Shown here in pieces: positions 8,239 through 16,861 of a DNA stretch of 38,787 nucleotides. The notes beneath the pieces are model-generated. The model saw nothing but the letters and a program-made list of their open reading frames with translations, ran no database searches and was not told the DNA's origin. Made by a program: the position numbers and the translations under genes. The DNA is from an uncultured Bacilli bacterium (GTDB lineage Bacteria > Bacillota_I > Bacilli_A > RF39 > UBA660), in contig CASPVX010000006.1 in the NCBI GenBank assembly GCA_949425575.1, positions 1-38,787 of the forward strand, in the 5' to 3' direction. How positions within the stretch are numbered: position 1 is the stretch's first letter; the number at the start of each line of letters is the position of its first letter.

Positions 8239-8361
8239 ATGTTCGCAATTGTTGCATCCGCTTTTGTTAAAGTAGGAGGGTGGGCAGCTCAGTTTGGAAG
8301 TCAAGCTTGCTTTACTTGGTATCTTGATGAACCTGAATGTCCAAAAAGTTTGTTAAAATAA
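8239..8361 (+). CDS. agrD: AgrD-type autoinducing peptide precursor
   Basis: A 40-aa ORF starting at ATG 8239 after a strong AAAGGAGG. It has the three AgrD parts: an amphipathic N-terminal helix (residues 1-22), a core ACFTWYL with the ring-forming Cys24, and an acidic tail DEPECPKSLLK that parallels the DE(V/P)EVPKEL tail of staphylococcal AgrD. By that alignment AgrB would cut before Asp30, leaving Cys24-Leu29 as a six-residue thiolactone ring; a cut after Tyr28 would give the common five. A second Cys (34) lies in the discarded tail. The mature peptide would be secreted and sensed by an AgrC-type kinase. Confidence 0.9.
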   Translation: MFAIVASAFVKVGGWAAQFGSQACFTWYLDEPECPKSLLK

Positions 8362-8368
8362 GATAATT

Positions 8369-8400
8369 AAAAGTGTAGAAAATTCTACACTTTTATTTTT
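8369..8400. terminator. Bidirectional terminator between agrD and the kinase operon
   Basis: AAAAGTGTAGAA and TTCTACACTTTT form a near-perfect long hairpin (8369-8394), T-rich on the plus side (ATTTTT). On the minus strand the TAG stop of the kinase gene lies in the stem. It ends both converging transcripts. Confidence 0.85.
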
Positions 8401-9695
8401 AATATTTGTTTAAATACATCTTTGCTTATTTCTGTTTCATTTTCTAACTTTGTATTTCTTTTTATTATTTTTTTTACAAGCGTTAACCCATACCCATGAC
8501 CTTTACCTTTTGTAGTATACCCTGGATTTGAAATTTCTTCAATTGAAATGTATCCTTCATAATTATTAGAAACACAAATATAAACAGAATTAACTTCTGG
8601 ATATATTTCAAGCGACACTTCTTTTTTATTTAATTTTTCAAGTGCTGCAATTGAATTTCCAAGAAATACACTTACAATGTCACAAATATCTAACTCGTCT
8701 TGCTTACCTAGTTTTAAAAATTTAGATTTTTTTAATCTGTTAGATATATCAATGTTAAATTTAACATTTAATTCTTTACTTTCTGTAATTCTATCTTTAA
8801 CCAAGTATCTTAATAACTTTAAAGGTATTTTTTCTATCTGTTTTTGGACATTATCCTCAATATTTATTTTTTTATTACGATCTTTAAGAGCTTGTACATA
8901 TTCTATCACTGAGGGGTCTTTATCTAATACCATTTGTTCAATAATTTGAAGTTCTTTTTTTATTTCATGATTATTAGACATATATTCATCCATTTCTTTT
9001 TCTGTACACTCCAATAACGCCTTACTCGTTTTATAGTTTTCAGCAGTTTCATCATATTTAGCCTCTGAATTAGACATTTTTATAGCTAACCAACAAAAAA
9101 ATACTATAGCAGTTGTGTTAATTGCTGCAACTATTTGAAAATTAGCTTTAATATAAATTGTTGAAGTAAAAATAGTTGCAAATAACAACATTACTAATGA
9201 ATATTTAATCAAATTATTATCTTTTATTTTTATAGTCAACTTAATGATTTTACCATAAATTGTTCTAACTTTATGTATACTAATTAAAAATATACTTACA
9301 AGTGAAATGCCAAAACTTACCAACAAATAATTTAAATCGTTTTTCATGAAACTTACAGCATCTTCTACAGAAAAAAACATATTTAATATCAAAGTTATAC
9401 CAATCTCAACAAGCATCGTAATTAACTGTAATAAAATTGTAGCTACTATTGCTTTTCTTTTATTATGAAAAACTAATATATCTGCTACAATAAACAATAA
9501 TATAGTTACTAAAAACATTTTTATAGAGCTATGTATATAAAAATTAATAATAGCACCCACCCCTACGAATACTATCATAGCAATATAATTCTTATAATTT
9601 TTAATATCAATTCTCTTGTTTACCAATTTGTGCCAACCATAAATATTGTAAATATAAAGAAATAATCCACCAATTAAAATTGTATAAAAGCTCAT
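8385..9695 (-). CDS. AgrC-like sensor histidine kinase, copy 1
   Basis: A 436-aa kinase. About six hydrophobic segments fill the first 200 residues, the AgrC-type sensor. The phosphoacceptor is probably His243 in NNHEIKKEL. The GHKL ATPase part has the G-box GYTTKGKGHGYGLTLV near residue 400. The N-box reads VFLGNSIAAL: Asn347 is kept, but the usual LDN(A/S)xEA has lost the Asp and Glu. The copy may therefore be weak or regulatory. It is the last gene of the minus-strand operon, 18 nt after copy 2, and its stop is in the terminator shared with agrD. Confidence 0.9.
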   Translation of the reverse strand: MSFYTILIGGLFLYIYNIYGWHKLVNKRIDIKNYKNYIAMIVFVGVGAIINFYIHSSIKMFLVTILLFIVADILVFHNKRKAIVATILLQLITMLVEIGITLILNMFFSVEDAVSFMKNDLNYLLVSFGISLVSIFLISIHKVRTIYGKIIKLTIKIKDNNLIKYSLVMLLFATIFTSTIYIKANFQIVAAINTTAIVFFCWLAIKMSNSEAKYDETAENYKTSKALLECTEKEMDEYMSNNHEIKKELQIIEQMVLDKDPSVIEYVQALKDRNKKINIEDNVQKQIEKIPLKLLRYLVKDRITESKELNVKFNIDISNRLKKSKFLKLGKQDELDICDIVSVFLGNSIAALEKLNKKEVSLEIYPEVNSVYICVSNNYEGYISIEEISNPGYTTKGKGHGYGLTLVKKIIKRNTKLENETEISKDVFKQILKIKV

Positions 9696-9713
9696 AATTT
9701 TTATCTATCCTTT

Positions 9714-11015
9714 CTACTTTGTTCTAACAATCAAAGTATTAGTAATCATATCATTATTTATAGTTCGTTTTGTTGAAAGATAAGGGTCAGATGATATAAC
9801 GTCGTGTACTAAGGTTAATCCATAACCATGTCCACGCCCCTTGGTTGTATATCCTGGTTTATCCATCAATTTAAAATCAATACTCCCTTTAAAGTTATTC
9901 GTTATACTAATTAATAAATTTCCACTATCTTTATAAATTTCTATTAAAATATCTTTTTTTTCTAAATTTTCTACTGCTTCTATTGCATTGTCTAAAAAAA
10001 CACCTAACACTTTACAGATATTTAAGACTACATTTTCATTCAATGATAATAATGCTGATACTTTTACATCTTTTGATATTAATAATTGATTATTAATCTC
10101 TTTATCTTCCATTATACACATTTTTGAATATATTGTTGCGCGAAGTCCACCAGAAGGAATTTTGGAAGTCATTTTCATTATTTTATCATTTTCTTTTATT
10201 CTTGTATTTAATACTGCTTCAATATGTTTAATTGTATCTGGATCATTATTTGAAACCATTTGTAAAATCCTATTTAATTCTGCTTTAGATTCATGATTTG
10301 AGATTTTATACTTCTCAATCATATTCTCATACTCATTTAAACTTTTTATACTAGAACTATATTTGTTAGATATTTTTTCATACTTATTTTGCGATTTTGA
10401 TAAACAAATCATAATGATTATATAAAGTATTACAAATGATGTATTAATAATTAAAATATATTCTTTCGATAATTTTGTGTAACTAATTGTGGTAAAAAAA
10501 CTTGCTACAATAATCATAAATAATGTATATTTAAATACTTTATTACCTTTTAAGCCATCACAAGATTTAATTAACAATATATATAATTTATTTGGTATTC
10601 TAAATTTCATAGTAGAAAAAGCCAATAAAGTTATACCTAAATTAAGGATAGTTTTTCCAATAATACTTTTGGTTAAGAAAACCCCATCGATTTGAAATAA
10701 TGATAATAACAAAACAAAAAGAGCCTCACTTACCATAACAATCAGCTGTACTACTAAAACAGAGCATAGAGCTTCCTTTATTCTATGAAAAACTAAATTA
10801 TATGAAATAAAAAATAATATAAATACCATTAAAATCATTTTAACAAAGGGTGGAAATATTATCCCAACTAAACAACCTATAATTATAAATATAAAACTAA
10901 ATAAATAAATCTTATAATTTTTAAAATCTATCTTTTTATTAATTAAATTATGCCAACAAATAATATAAAACCAATAAAGAAATAGTCCAACAAGCGCATT
11001 CCCTACAAATTCCAT
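9714..11015 (-). CDS. agrC: AgrC-like sensor histidine kinase, copy 2
   Basis: A 433-aa membrane kinase with the same layout as the neighbouring copy: multi-spanning N-terminus to about residue 205, probable phosphoacceptor His241 (SNHESKAEL), canonical N-box VFLDNAIEAV (Asp342, Asn343) and G-box GYTTKGRGHGYGLTLV. It is the better preserved of the two and the more likely receptor for the AgrD peptide. Its ATG directly follows the TAG of the LytTR fragment, with GGGGAG as SD, indicating translational coupling. The gene symbol is by analogy with agr systems. Confidence 0.9.
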   Translation of the reverse strand: MEFVGNALVGLFLYWFYIICWHNLINKKIDFKNYKIYLFSFIFIIIGCLVGIIFPPFVKMILMVFILFFISYNLVFHRIKEALCSVLVVQLIVMVSEALFVLLLSLFQIDGVFLTKSIIGKTILNLGITLLAFSTMKFRIPNKLYILLIKSCDGLKGNKVFKYTLFMIIVASFFTTISYTKLSKEYILIINTSFVILYIIIMICLSKSQNKYEKISNKYSSSIKSLNEYENMIEKYKISNHESKAELNRILQMVSNNDPDTIKHIEAVLNTRIKENDKIMKMTSKIPSGGLRATIYSKMCIMEDKEINNQLLISKDVKVSALLSLNENVVLNICKVLGVFLDNAIEAVENLEKKDILIEIYKDSGNLLISITNNFKGSIDFKLMDKPGYTTKGRGHGYGLTLVHDVISSDPYLSTKRTINNDMITNTLIVRTK

Positions 11016-11555
11016 CTAAATCAACTCCCCTTTAAAACGAGTAGATACTAAATCTATCGTTTGTCCATTATCAAATTTTATAATTCTTTTATTCTTGTTA
11101 TATTCAATTATTCTTTCTGTATTAACAATGCACGATTTATGCGTTTTTACAAACTCTTTTGGCAATAGTTTTGTTACCTTTGCTAGAGACATTCCCGTTT
11201 TAAATTCATTACAATCAGTTTTTATAACTGTTTTTCTATCCCCATTTTTAGTAACAAATAAAATATCATCGCTATTTAGCTTTATAGTACTTCCATTTTC
11301 TTGAAATCTAATAGTTTGTTTTTTCTCTATTTTTTTAATTGCAAGTTGCAAAGCATGTTCTAAATCTTTCATGCAATTATCAAACTTATTTATAAAAGCT
11401 AAATATTGAAGATGCCTCTTTAAAACAACTTGTCCAAGTTCCTCATGCCCTGTTAAAAAAATAATAATACTATCATCATCACGTTTTCTTATTATTCTAG
11501 CAATATCAATTCCGGATCTAGATGGTGCCTCTATATCAAGAATGTATACTTTACC
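11016..11555 (-). pseudogene. LytTR response regulator lacking its N-terminus (agrA-like fragment B)
   Basis: The frame opens right after a TAG at 11556-11558 and starts in mid-receiver at KVYILDIEAP, where the phosphorylated Asp lies. It runs through the rest of the receiver (FINKFDNCMKDLEHAL) and an intact LytTR DNA-binding domain (IRFQENGSTIKLN to the end). About 55 N-terminal codons are missing and no start with an SD is visible. ATG 11372 would give a 118-aa LytTR-only protein but has no SD. It overlaps fragment A by 25 nt. The pair looks like the product of one deletion between tandem paralogues. Confidence 0.85.
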
Positions 11556-12073
11556 CTAAATTCTGAATAGTCTGTCTTTATAATACATTTGCGATCAACG
11601 CTATCTCTTGTAATATACAGAATATCATCAAACGCTATTGTATACAAGATACCATTATCTTTAAACCTTAAATTTTTTCTTACTCCAAGAATTTTAAGAC
11701 ACTCTCCTAATGCGTTAATAAGTCTTTCTTCACAGTTGTCGAACTTATTAATAAATGACAAAAATAAAAAGTCATTTCTAATAACCGTTTCAGCTAATTC
11801 GTTATGACCAGTAAGAAAAATTAATACACTATTAACATCTCTGTTTCTAATAATTCGCGCTACATCTATACCCGACATACTTGGAGCTTCAATATCCAAA
11901 ATATAAACCTTAAAAGCAATTTTCTTTTTAACTAATTTTAAAAAAGTATCATCATAGTCATCAAATAAATGTTTTTCATAATGCAACTGATTTTTCATCA
12001 TAAATTTATCTACTATTTTTTCTACTTTTTCCCTATCTTTTCGATTATCATCGCATATTATAAAATTTACCAC
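11531..12073 (-). pseudogene. AgrA-like LytTR response regulator truncated in its DNA-binding domain (fragment A)
   Basis: Starts at GTG 12073 after AGGGGGAG (an upstream in-frame ATG at 12091 is less well placed). The receiver domain is complete: an acidic pair near the start (IICDD), phospho-Asp in VYILDIEAP, and FLTGHNELAE. LytTR begins with LRFKDNGILYTI, but the protein ends after TDYSEFR followed by six unrelated residues, so about 60 C-terminal residues are lost. It can be phosphorylated in principle but should not bind DNA as LytTR proteins do. It is the first gene of the regulator/kinase operon. Confidence 0.87.
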
Positions 12074-12122
12074 TTTTACTCCCCCTACCATTCTTTAAAT
12101 TCGCTATTTGCAAACAATACTA

Positions 12123-12151
12123 ATTTTACCATATTTTGGAAATATAGTAAA
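12123..12151 (-). promoter_or_regulatory. Promoter of the response regulator/kinase operon
   Basis: TTTACT (12146-12151), 17-nt spacer, extended -10 TGGTAAAAT with the hexamer at 12123-12128, on the minus strand about 50 nt before the GTG start. Confidence 0.6.
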
Positions 12152-12156
12152 TCAAA

Positions 12157-12179
12157 AAAATAGGGACATTCCCTATTTT
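12157..12179. terminator. Terminator of the lipoprotein gene
   Basis: AAAATAGGGA-N3-TCCCTATTTT hairpin with a seven-T run on the minus strand. The TAG stop of the lipoprotein gene is inside the stem. Confidence 0.85.
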
Positions 12180-12802
12180 CTAAAGCTTTCGATTTTCTTG
12201 TCTATCCCCTCTTCAGCTCTATCTAATAAATCACTGCCCAAATCTTTAATATTATTTTTCGCATTAATTGCGTCTTTCACTACTTCTTCTCCAAACAAAT
12301 TTGTTAAATCTTCTTTTAAATTTGGTGCAATCATTTGTAATGTATCATTAAGGCCACCGAAAATGCCATCAATAACCTTTTTACCATTTTCACTTAAGTC
12401 GCTATAATAAATCCCATGAATAGAAAACTTATTGTTTTTAAAATCCCAAACTTTAACAGCAATTTCCTTTGCTTTTTCTTCAAGTTCATGAGCTGATTCC
12501 ACACCATTTTGTTTAATATCATCCCATAAACCTTTAGCTTCTTTTCCCAAATCGTTAAAATAATCTATAGCAACCTGATCAATTTCTTCTTGTGTTATAT
12601 TTGATTTATCTTTAACTGAAGCATCTGTTATTTCTGATTTTATCGTATCAATCTCAGTTATTTCTTCATTAATAGCCATAGCCACACCTTTATCGATGTT
12701 ACCAGTTTCAACTTTTACTTCTTCTTTAGCACAACCACACATAGTTACCACTAAAGATCCAGCTAAAACCATTGATATTAGTGTCTTTTTATTTAAGGTC
12801 AT
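12173..12802 (-). CDS. Predicted lipoprotein of unknown function
   Basis: A 209-aa secreted protein. From the ATG at 12802 (SD AAGGAGGGG) it has a basic start, a hydrophobic stretch (LISMVLAGSLVVTMCGC) and a lipobox-like end with the lipidated Cys most likely Cys24. The mature part is acidic and mostly helical with repeated DI(K)xxG/N turns, for example LWDDIKQNGVESAHELEEKA and IFGGLNDTLQMIAPNLKEDL. No named domain is recognised. It lies just downstream of the P-type ATPase and has its own promoter, so co-regulation is possible but not shown. Confidence 0.8.
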   Translation of the reverse strand: MTLNKKTLISMVLAGSLVVTMCGCAKEEVKVETGNIDKGVAMAINEEITEIDTIKSEITDASVKDKSNITQEEIDQVAIDYFNDLGKEAKGLWDDIKQNGVESAHELEEKAKEIAVKVWDFKNNKFSIHGIYYSDLSENGKKVIDGIFGGLNDTLQMIAPNLKEDLTNLFGEEVVKDAINAKNNIKDLGSDLLDRAEEGIDKKIESFRK

Positions 12803-12825
12803 TTTCACCCCTCCTTAATATACGT

Positions 12826-12834
12826 ATTATAACA
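12826..12834 (-). promoter_or_regulatory. Extended -10 promoter of the lipoprotein gene
   Basis: TG-T-TATAAT on the minus strand between the ATPase stop codon and the lipoprotein start; the -35 box is poor. Confidence 0.5.
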
Positions 12835-12844
12835 CATATTAAGG

Positions 12845-15412
12845 TTAAACACCACCTATAATCCCTTTCTTTCTAAGCCAGATTTTTCTTGAAAAATCAA
12901 TCGGAACTACTGTAAATGCAAGCAAAATCATTACCTCAAATTCAAAGATACTAAGACCATAAGTTCTAAACAAATTTCCACCATAATAAATAAGATAAAC
13001 TTGAACAATTACAATTAAAATAATGACGCTTAAAAACACAGGATTTTTTCTTAAATGAGAAAGTAAATTTAATCTATGCGTTCTTGCATTAAAACAATTA
13101 AAAATACTTATAAAAATAAATAATCCAAAAAATGCTGTCATTAAATATTTGTCGTGATCTCCACTCCTAAATATACTGTGGAAAAGTGGAAATTTCAGAA
13201 AGAAAATACATAATAAAGCCGAGAAAATTCCCGTAAATAAAATTTCATCTTTCATATATTTGTTGATAATCGGTTCTTTCTTATTTTTAGGCATCTCTTC
13301 CATATATTCTTTTAAAGCAGGTTCAAAAGAAAATGCGATTGCAGCCAGAGTATCCATAACCATATTTATCCACAGCATTTGTACTACTGTAACAGGCGTA
13401 TCAACACCAATAAAAGGACCTATAATTGATAATCCTACCGCACAAATATTTACAGTAAGCTGAAAAATTATAAATTTCCTAATGCTTTTAAAAATTGTCC
13501 TTCCATATAAAACAGCATTAGAAATTGAAAGTAAATTGTCATCTAATATAACAATATCACTAGCCTCTTTAGCAACCTCAGTTCCACTTCCCATTGCAAA
13601 CCCTACATCAGCTTTTTTAAGAGCCGCTGCATCATTAACCCCATCACCAGTCATTCCAACAACTAAATCTAATTCTTGTGATAACTTAACAAGACGACTT
13701 TTATCTTGAGGTAAAGCACGAGCCACTATTTTAAGCCTTGGTAATAACTCTTTTATTTGATCATCAGTCTTAGAATTCAGCTCTTTACTTGTTAAAATCA
13801 CATCATTAGGATCATTTAATAATCCAACTTCTTTTCCAATTGCTGAAGCAGTATCTAAGTTATCGCCAGTAATCATAACTACATTTATATGAGCATTTTT
13901 TATTAGTTTAAGTCCCTCTATAGCCTCTTTTCTAACTTCATCTTTTATAAATAAAAGACCTATAAAAGTATACCTATCATAATCAGAAGTAGCTAAAGCT
14001 AAAACCCTTTTTCCAGCCATTGCCCCCTCTTTAATAACCTTATCTATTTTGTCCCTATGAAAAAAACCAGCCCTTCGTCCAAATTCATCATAATAATGAG
14101 TACATTTATCTAAAATAACCTCAGGCGCACCTTTTACTAAAGTCATTTTCTTACCTTGATAATTAATACTAGTTTTAGCCATTTTAGTTTTACTACTAAA
14201 TTCTTCTGAACTAATTTTTTTATAATCAATCCTAGTAGGGCCTATAAAAGAAAGAAGAGCCCTATCAGTAATATTACCCCCTACAATATTTAATTCAGCA
14301 TCAAAACCACTAGAATTATTACAAACTAAAGATAAATTTAAAAGCTCTAAAAACTTTTTATTGTGAATTTCCAATTTACTAGTATAATTATTTAAATTAC
14401 TATCAATAACATTTGTTACTTCTAATTTACCATTTGTTATAGTACCAGTCTTATCAGTAAATAAAATATTGATATTTCCAGAAGTTTCAATACCAGTCAT
14501 TTTACGAACTAAAACATTACTCTTAAGCATCCTTTTCATATTAGATGATAATACTAAAGTAATCATCATTGGAAGACCCTCTGGTACTGCAACTACAATA
14601 ATTGTTACACTTAAAGTAAGTGCATGTAATATATAACCAAACATTAAAGGAAAATTACTAATATCTTCAATAATTTTACTAAAATTAAAATTATTATTTA
14701 AAATTAAAACAGAAAACAAATAAGATACACTTACTAATACTGCACCTATATAACCTAGTTTACTAATTTGACCTGCAAGATGAGTTAATCTAAGCTTCAA
14801 AGGACTATCTTGAGTTTTTTCACTAACTTCTTCGGCTAAACGGCCATAATAAGTTTTTTTACCAACCTCTTTAACAAGCATATACGCTCTACCAGAATAA
14901 ACAACTGAACTACGATAAACTTTAGAATTAACCTCTTTTAGTATTTCTTTCATCTCACCATTTAAAGAAGACTCATTAACTTGAAGTGTCCCTTCCAAAA
15001 TAATACCATCGGCAGGTATTTCATCACCTGTTTCTAAAATAACAATATCTCCAACGACAATATCATCAATTTTAACAGTAGAAAGATTTCCATTCCTTTT
15101 TACCTTAGCATTTATTTTACTAGACTCCTCTTGTAATTTTTCAAACGCCTTTTCACTACCATACTCTGAAATAGTAGATACAAATGACGCTATAAATATA
15201 GCAACCACTATTCCTACAGTTTCATACCAATCAAAGTCACTAAACAAAAATATTGTTTTGATTGCCAAAGCAATAATTAAAATTTTAATTATTGGATCGC
15301 CTAATGTAGAAATTAATTTTTTAAAAAAACTATTTTGTGTGGAAAAATCAATTATATTAGTTCCATGTTTTCTTCTGCTTTCTGCTACCTCTTTTTCTGT
15401 TAATCCTGTCAT
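12845..15412 (-). CDS. Cation-transporting P-type ATPase, calcium-pump (PMCA) type
   Basis: An 855-aa P2-type ATPase. Seen in order: the N-terminal cation ATPase segment, TGDEIPADGI in the actuator region, PEGLP in M4, the phosphorylated Asp in DKTGTITNGK, the KGAPE nucleotide-binding motif, TGDGVNDAAALKKADVGFAM, and M6 with NMVMDTLAA. PEGLP together with NxxMDT is the signature of plasma-membrane Ca2+ pumps rather than SERCA. Likely role: ATP-driven Ca2+ export. The start is ATG 15412, seven nt after AGGAGG; the ATG two codons earlier is too close to the SD. Confidence 0.93.
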   Translation of the reverse strand: MTGLTEKEVAESRRKHGTNIIDFSTQNSFFKKLISTLGDPIIKILIIALAIKTIFLFSDFDWYETVGIVVAIFIASFVSTISEYGSEKAFEKLQEESSKINAKVKRNGNLSTVKIDDIVVGDIVILETGDEIPADGIILEGTLQVNESSLNGEMKEILKEVNSKVYRSSVVYSGRAYMLVKEVGKKTYYGRLAEEVSEKTQDSPLKLRLTHLAGQISKLGYIGAVLVSVSYLFSVLILNNNFNFSKIIEDISNFPLMFGYILHALTLSVTIIVVAVPEGLPMMITLVLSSNMKRMLKSNVLVRKMTGIETSGNINILFTDKTGTITNGKLEVTNVIDSNLNNYTSKLEIHNKKFLELLNLSLVCNNSSGFDAELNIVGGNITDRALLSFIGPTRIDYKKISSEEFSSKTKMAKTSINYQGKKMTLVKGAPEVILDKCTHYYDEFGRRAGFFHRDKIDKVIKEGAMAGKRVLALATSDYDRYTFIGLLFIKDEVRKEAIEGLKLIKNAHINVVMITGDNLDTASAIGKEVGLLNDPNDVILTSKELNSKTDDQIKELLPRLKIVARALPQDKSRLVKLSQELDLVVGMTGDGVNDAAALKKADVGFAMGSGTEVAKEASDIVILDDNLLSISNAVLYGRTIFKSIRKFIIFQLTVNICAVGLSIIGPFIGVDTPVTVVQMLWINMVMDTLAAIAFSFEPALKEYMEEMPKNKKEPIINKYMKDEILFTGIFSALLCIFFLKFPLFHSIFRSGDHDKYLMTAFFGLFIFISIFNCFNARTHRLNLLSHLRKNPVFLSVIILIVIVQVYLIYYGGNLFRTYGLSIFEFEVMILLAFTVVPIDFSRKIWLRKKGIIGGV

Positions 15413-15474
15413 GAGCATTCCTCCTATAAAAACTTATTAAGAGAAAATCATAACTATACAAAATACTCATCGAC

Positions 15475-15497
15475 AAAAAAAGACCTATTTAAGGTCT
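15475..15497 (-). terminator. Terminator of the HD-GYP gene
   Basis: AGACCT-ATTTA-AGGTCT hairpin with a T run on the minus strand. The stop codon TAA is in the loop. Confidence 0.85.
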
Positions 15498-16418
15498 ATA
15501 TGCATATTCACGTTTTATCATATTTTTTAAAGAATCAATAATTTGTCTATTTAACTTTGGATTATCTCCATCAGATAATTTATATAAAATTGCAAATGCT
15601 TCATCAAAATCATGAATGTCCTGATAACTGCATTTAGTAGTTAGGGCATCATAAGTATCTAAAACTGCTAAAATTTGTGCTTCTAAAGAAATTTCATCTC
15701 CACAAATTCTTTTAGGATAACCAGAACCATCTAATCTTTCATGATGTTCTAAAACCATATTTTTAATTAAAAACAAATATTCTTCTGGAATCAATTCAAG
15801 TGACATTGCCACATGTCTTTCCATAATTCCAATTTTTTCTTTAGGCATAGGATAACTAGTGTTAAATAGTACTGAATCTGGAAAACAAAGCTTTCCAATA
15901 TCATAAAGTTTTCCACCAATAACTAAACGATAAATAGTTCCCTCATCTAATCCCATTTCATTACCAAGCATTTCTGCATATCTAGAAACATTATTTAAAT
16001 GTTCAAAAGTATGAGGATCTTTTTTCTCTACTAAATCTAGTATTTTATCTATATTATTACCGCAAGCAGCAATTAAACATCTCATTTTCATAATATTTCC
16101 TTGTATTGCCGCATTTTCAATTTTCTCATAAGAAATTTGATTATTATTCCATATATTATTAAGCGAATCTGGCCAAATATCCAAAGCGGTAAATAAATAA
16201 TGATCATCAATCTCTAACAAATTTGATCCTTTTTTTCCAACAATAATTAGATCAGGTGAATCTAATAAGCTATCATTTACTAATTCACTTTCTTCATAAT
16301 AAGAATAAAACATTTCTCCCATTAGTATTTTAATTTCATTTTTAATTTCATCAGGGACTTTATAAAAACCAATTCTATAAGTACTGTTAAAATCTTGCGC
16401 TAAATCATTATATTTCAT
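15489..16418 (-). CDS. HD-GYP-like domain protein with a substituted HD motif
   Basis: A 309-aa protein. Residues 1-110 are an unrecognised N-terminal domain. From about residue 130 the HD-GYP fold is clear: HTFEHLNNVSRYAEML, then KLYDIGK where the family has LHDIGK, ERHVAMSLELI, LEHHERLDGSGYP and AVLDTYDALT. HD-GYP proteins hydrolyse cyclic di-GMP or related dinucleotides with a metal centre; here the His of the HD pair is Tyr while the GYP motif is intact. It may be catalytically impaired or act as a sensor. It follows the HTH gene by 9 nt and has an AAGGAGG SD. Confidence 0.87.
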   Translation of the reverse strand: MKYNDLAQDFNSTYRIGFYKVPDEIKNEIKILMGEMFYSYYEESELVNDSLLDSPDLIIVGKKGSNLLEIDDHYLFTALDIWPDSLNNIWNNNQISYEKIENAAIQGNIMKMRCLIAACGNNIDKILDLVEKKDPHTFEHLNNVSRYAEMLGNEMGLDEGTIYRLVIGGKLYDIGKLCFPDSVLFNTSYPMPKEKIGIMERHVAMSLELIPEEYLFLIKNMVLEHHERLDGSGYPKRICGDEISLEAQILAVLDTYDALTTKCSYQDIHDFDEAFAILYKLSDGDNPKLNRQIIDSLKNMIKREYAYRP

Positions 16419-16427
16419 AATACCTCC

Positions 16428-16757
16428 TTAAACCAAACCATTTTTCTTAAGAAGATTATAAATACATGAATAACTTCTTCTATTATAAAAGTTACAAAAT
16501 TTACGAATACTAACATTACTCTTTTTATATAAAGCAATTATCTTTTCCTGTTCCTCTTCACTCATAATATTAGAAGGTTTCCTATTTTTGTTTCCATGAA
16601 CCATTTTAATAGTACCCTCTGTCAACTCTTTTTTTAACTTTAATATGTACTTAGGATGATAACCAGCTATTTCAGCTATTTCATTATATGAAAGAAAACT
16701 TTTTCCCTCAAGCTTATCTTTAATAAGTTTTACTGCTAAAGTCTTATTGCTTTTCAT
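16428..16757 (-). CDS. Helix-turn-helix protein resembling a transposase N-terminus
   Basis: A 109-aa basic protein from ATG 16757 (SD GAGGTG). The first half is a helix-turn-helix (LSYNEIAEIAGYHPKYILKL), followed by HGNKNRKPSN, a linker also seen in ISNCY/IS1202-type transposase DNA-binding regions, and a second possible HTH (VSIRKFCNFYNRRSYSCIYN). No catalytic DDE domain follows; the next gene is the HD-GYP protein. It may be a domesticated DNA-binding module regulating that operon. Family assignment is tentative. Confidence 0.7.
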   Translation of the reverse strand: MKSNKTLAVKLIKDKLEGKSFLSYNEIAEIAGYHPKYILKLKKELTEGTIKMVHGNKNRKPSNIMSEEEQEKIIALYKKSNVSIRKFCNFYNRRSYSCIYNLLKKNGLV

Positions 16758-16783
16758 ATTAATCACCTCTTTTGTTTATAACA

Positions 16784-16792
16784 ATTATATCA
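16784..16792 (-). promoter_or_regulatory. Extended -10 promoter of the HTH/HD-GYP operon
   Basis: TG-A-TATAAT on the minus strand, about 25 nt before the HTH gene start. Confidence 0.5.
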
Positions 16793-16801
16793 TAAATAAT
16801 A

Positions 16802-16828
16802 AGAAAAAAACATATTTTTCAATATGTT
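16802..16828 (-). terminator. Terminator of the YhgE-family gene
   Basis: AACATATT-GAAA-AATATGTT on the minus strand followed by a T run: an 8-bp stem closed by a GAAA tetraloop, about 35 nt after the stop codon. Confidence 0.8.
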
Positions 16829-16861
16829 AATTTTCTAAAGTATTACCTTTTAAATATACTA

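Noticed and set aside
11016-12073. Assembly collapse of two identical response regulator genes
   Set aside because: The copies have many synonymous and coding differences in the shared receiver block, so k-mer collapse is unlikely; kept as a probable real deletion to be confirmed by reads.
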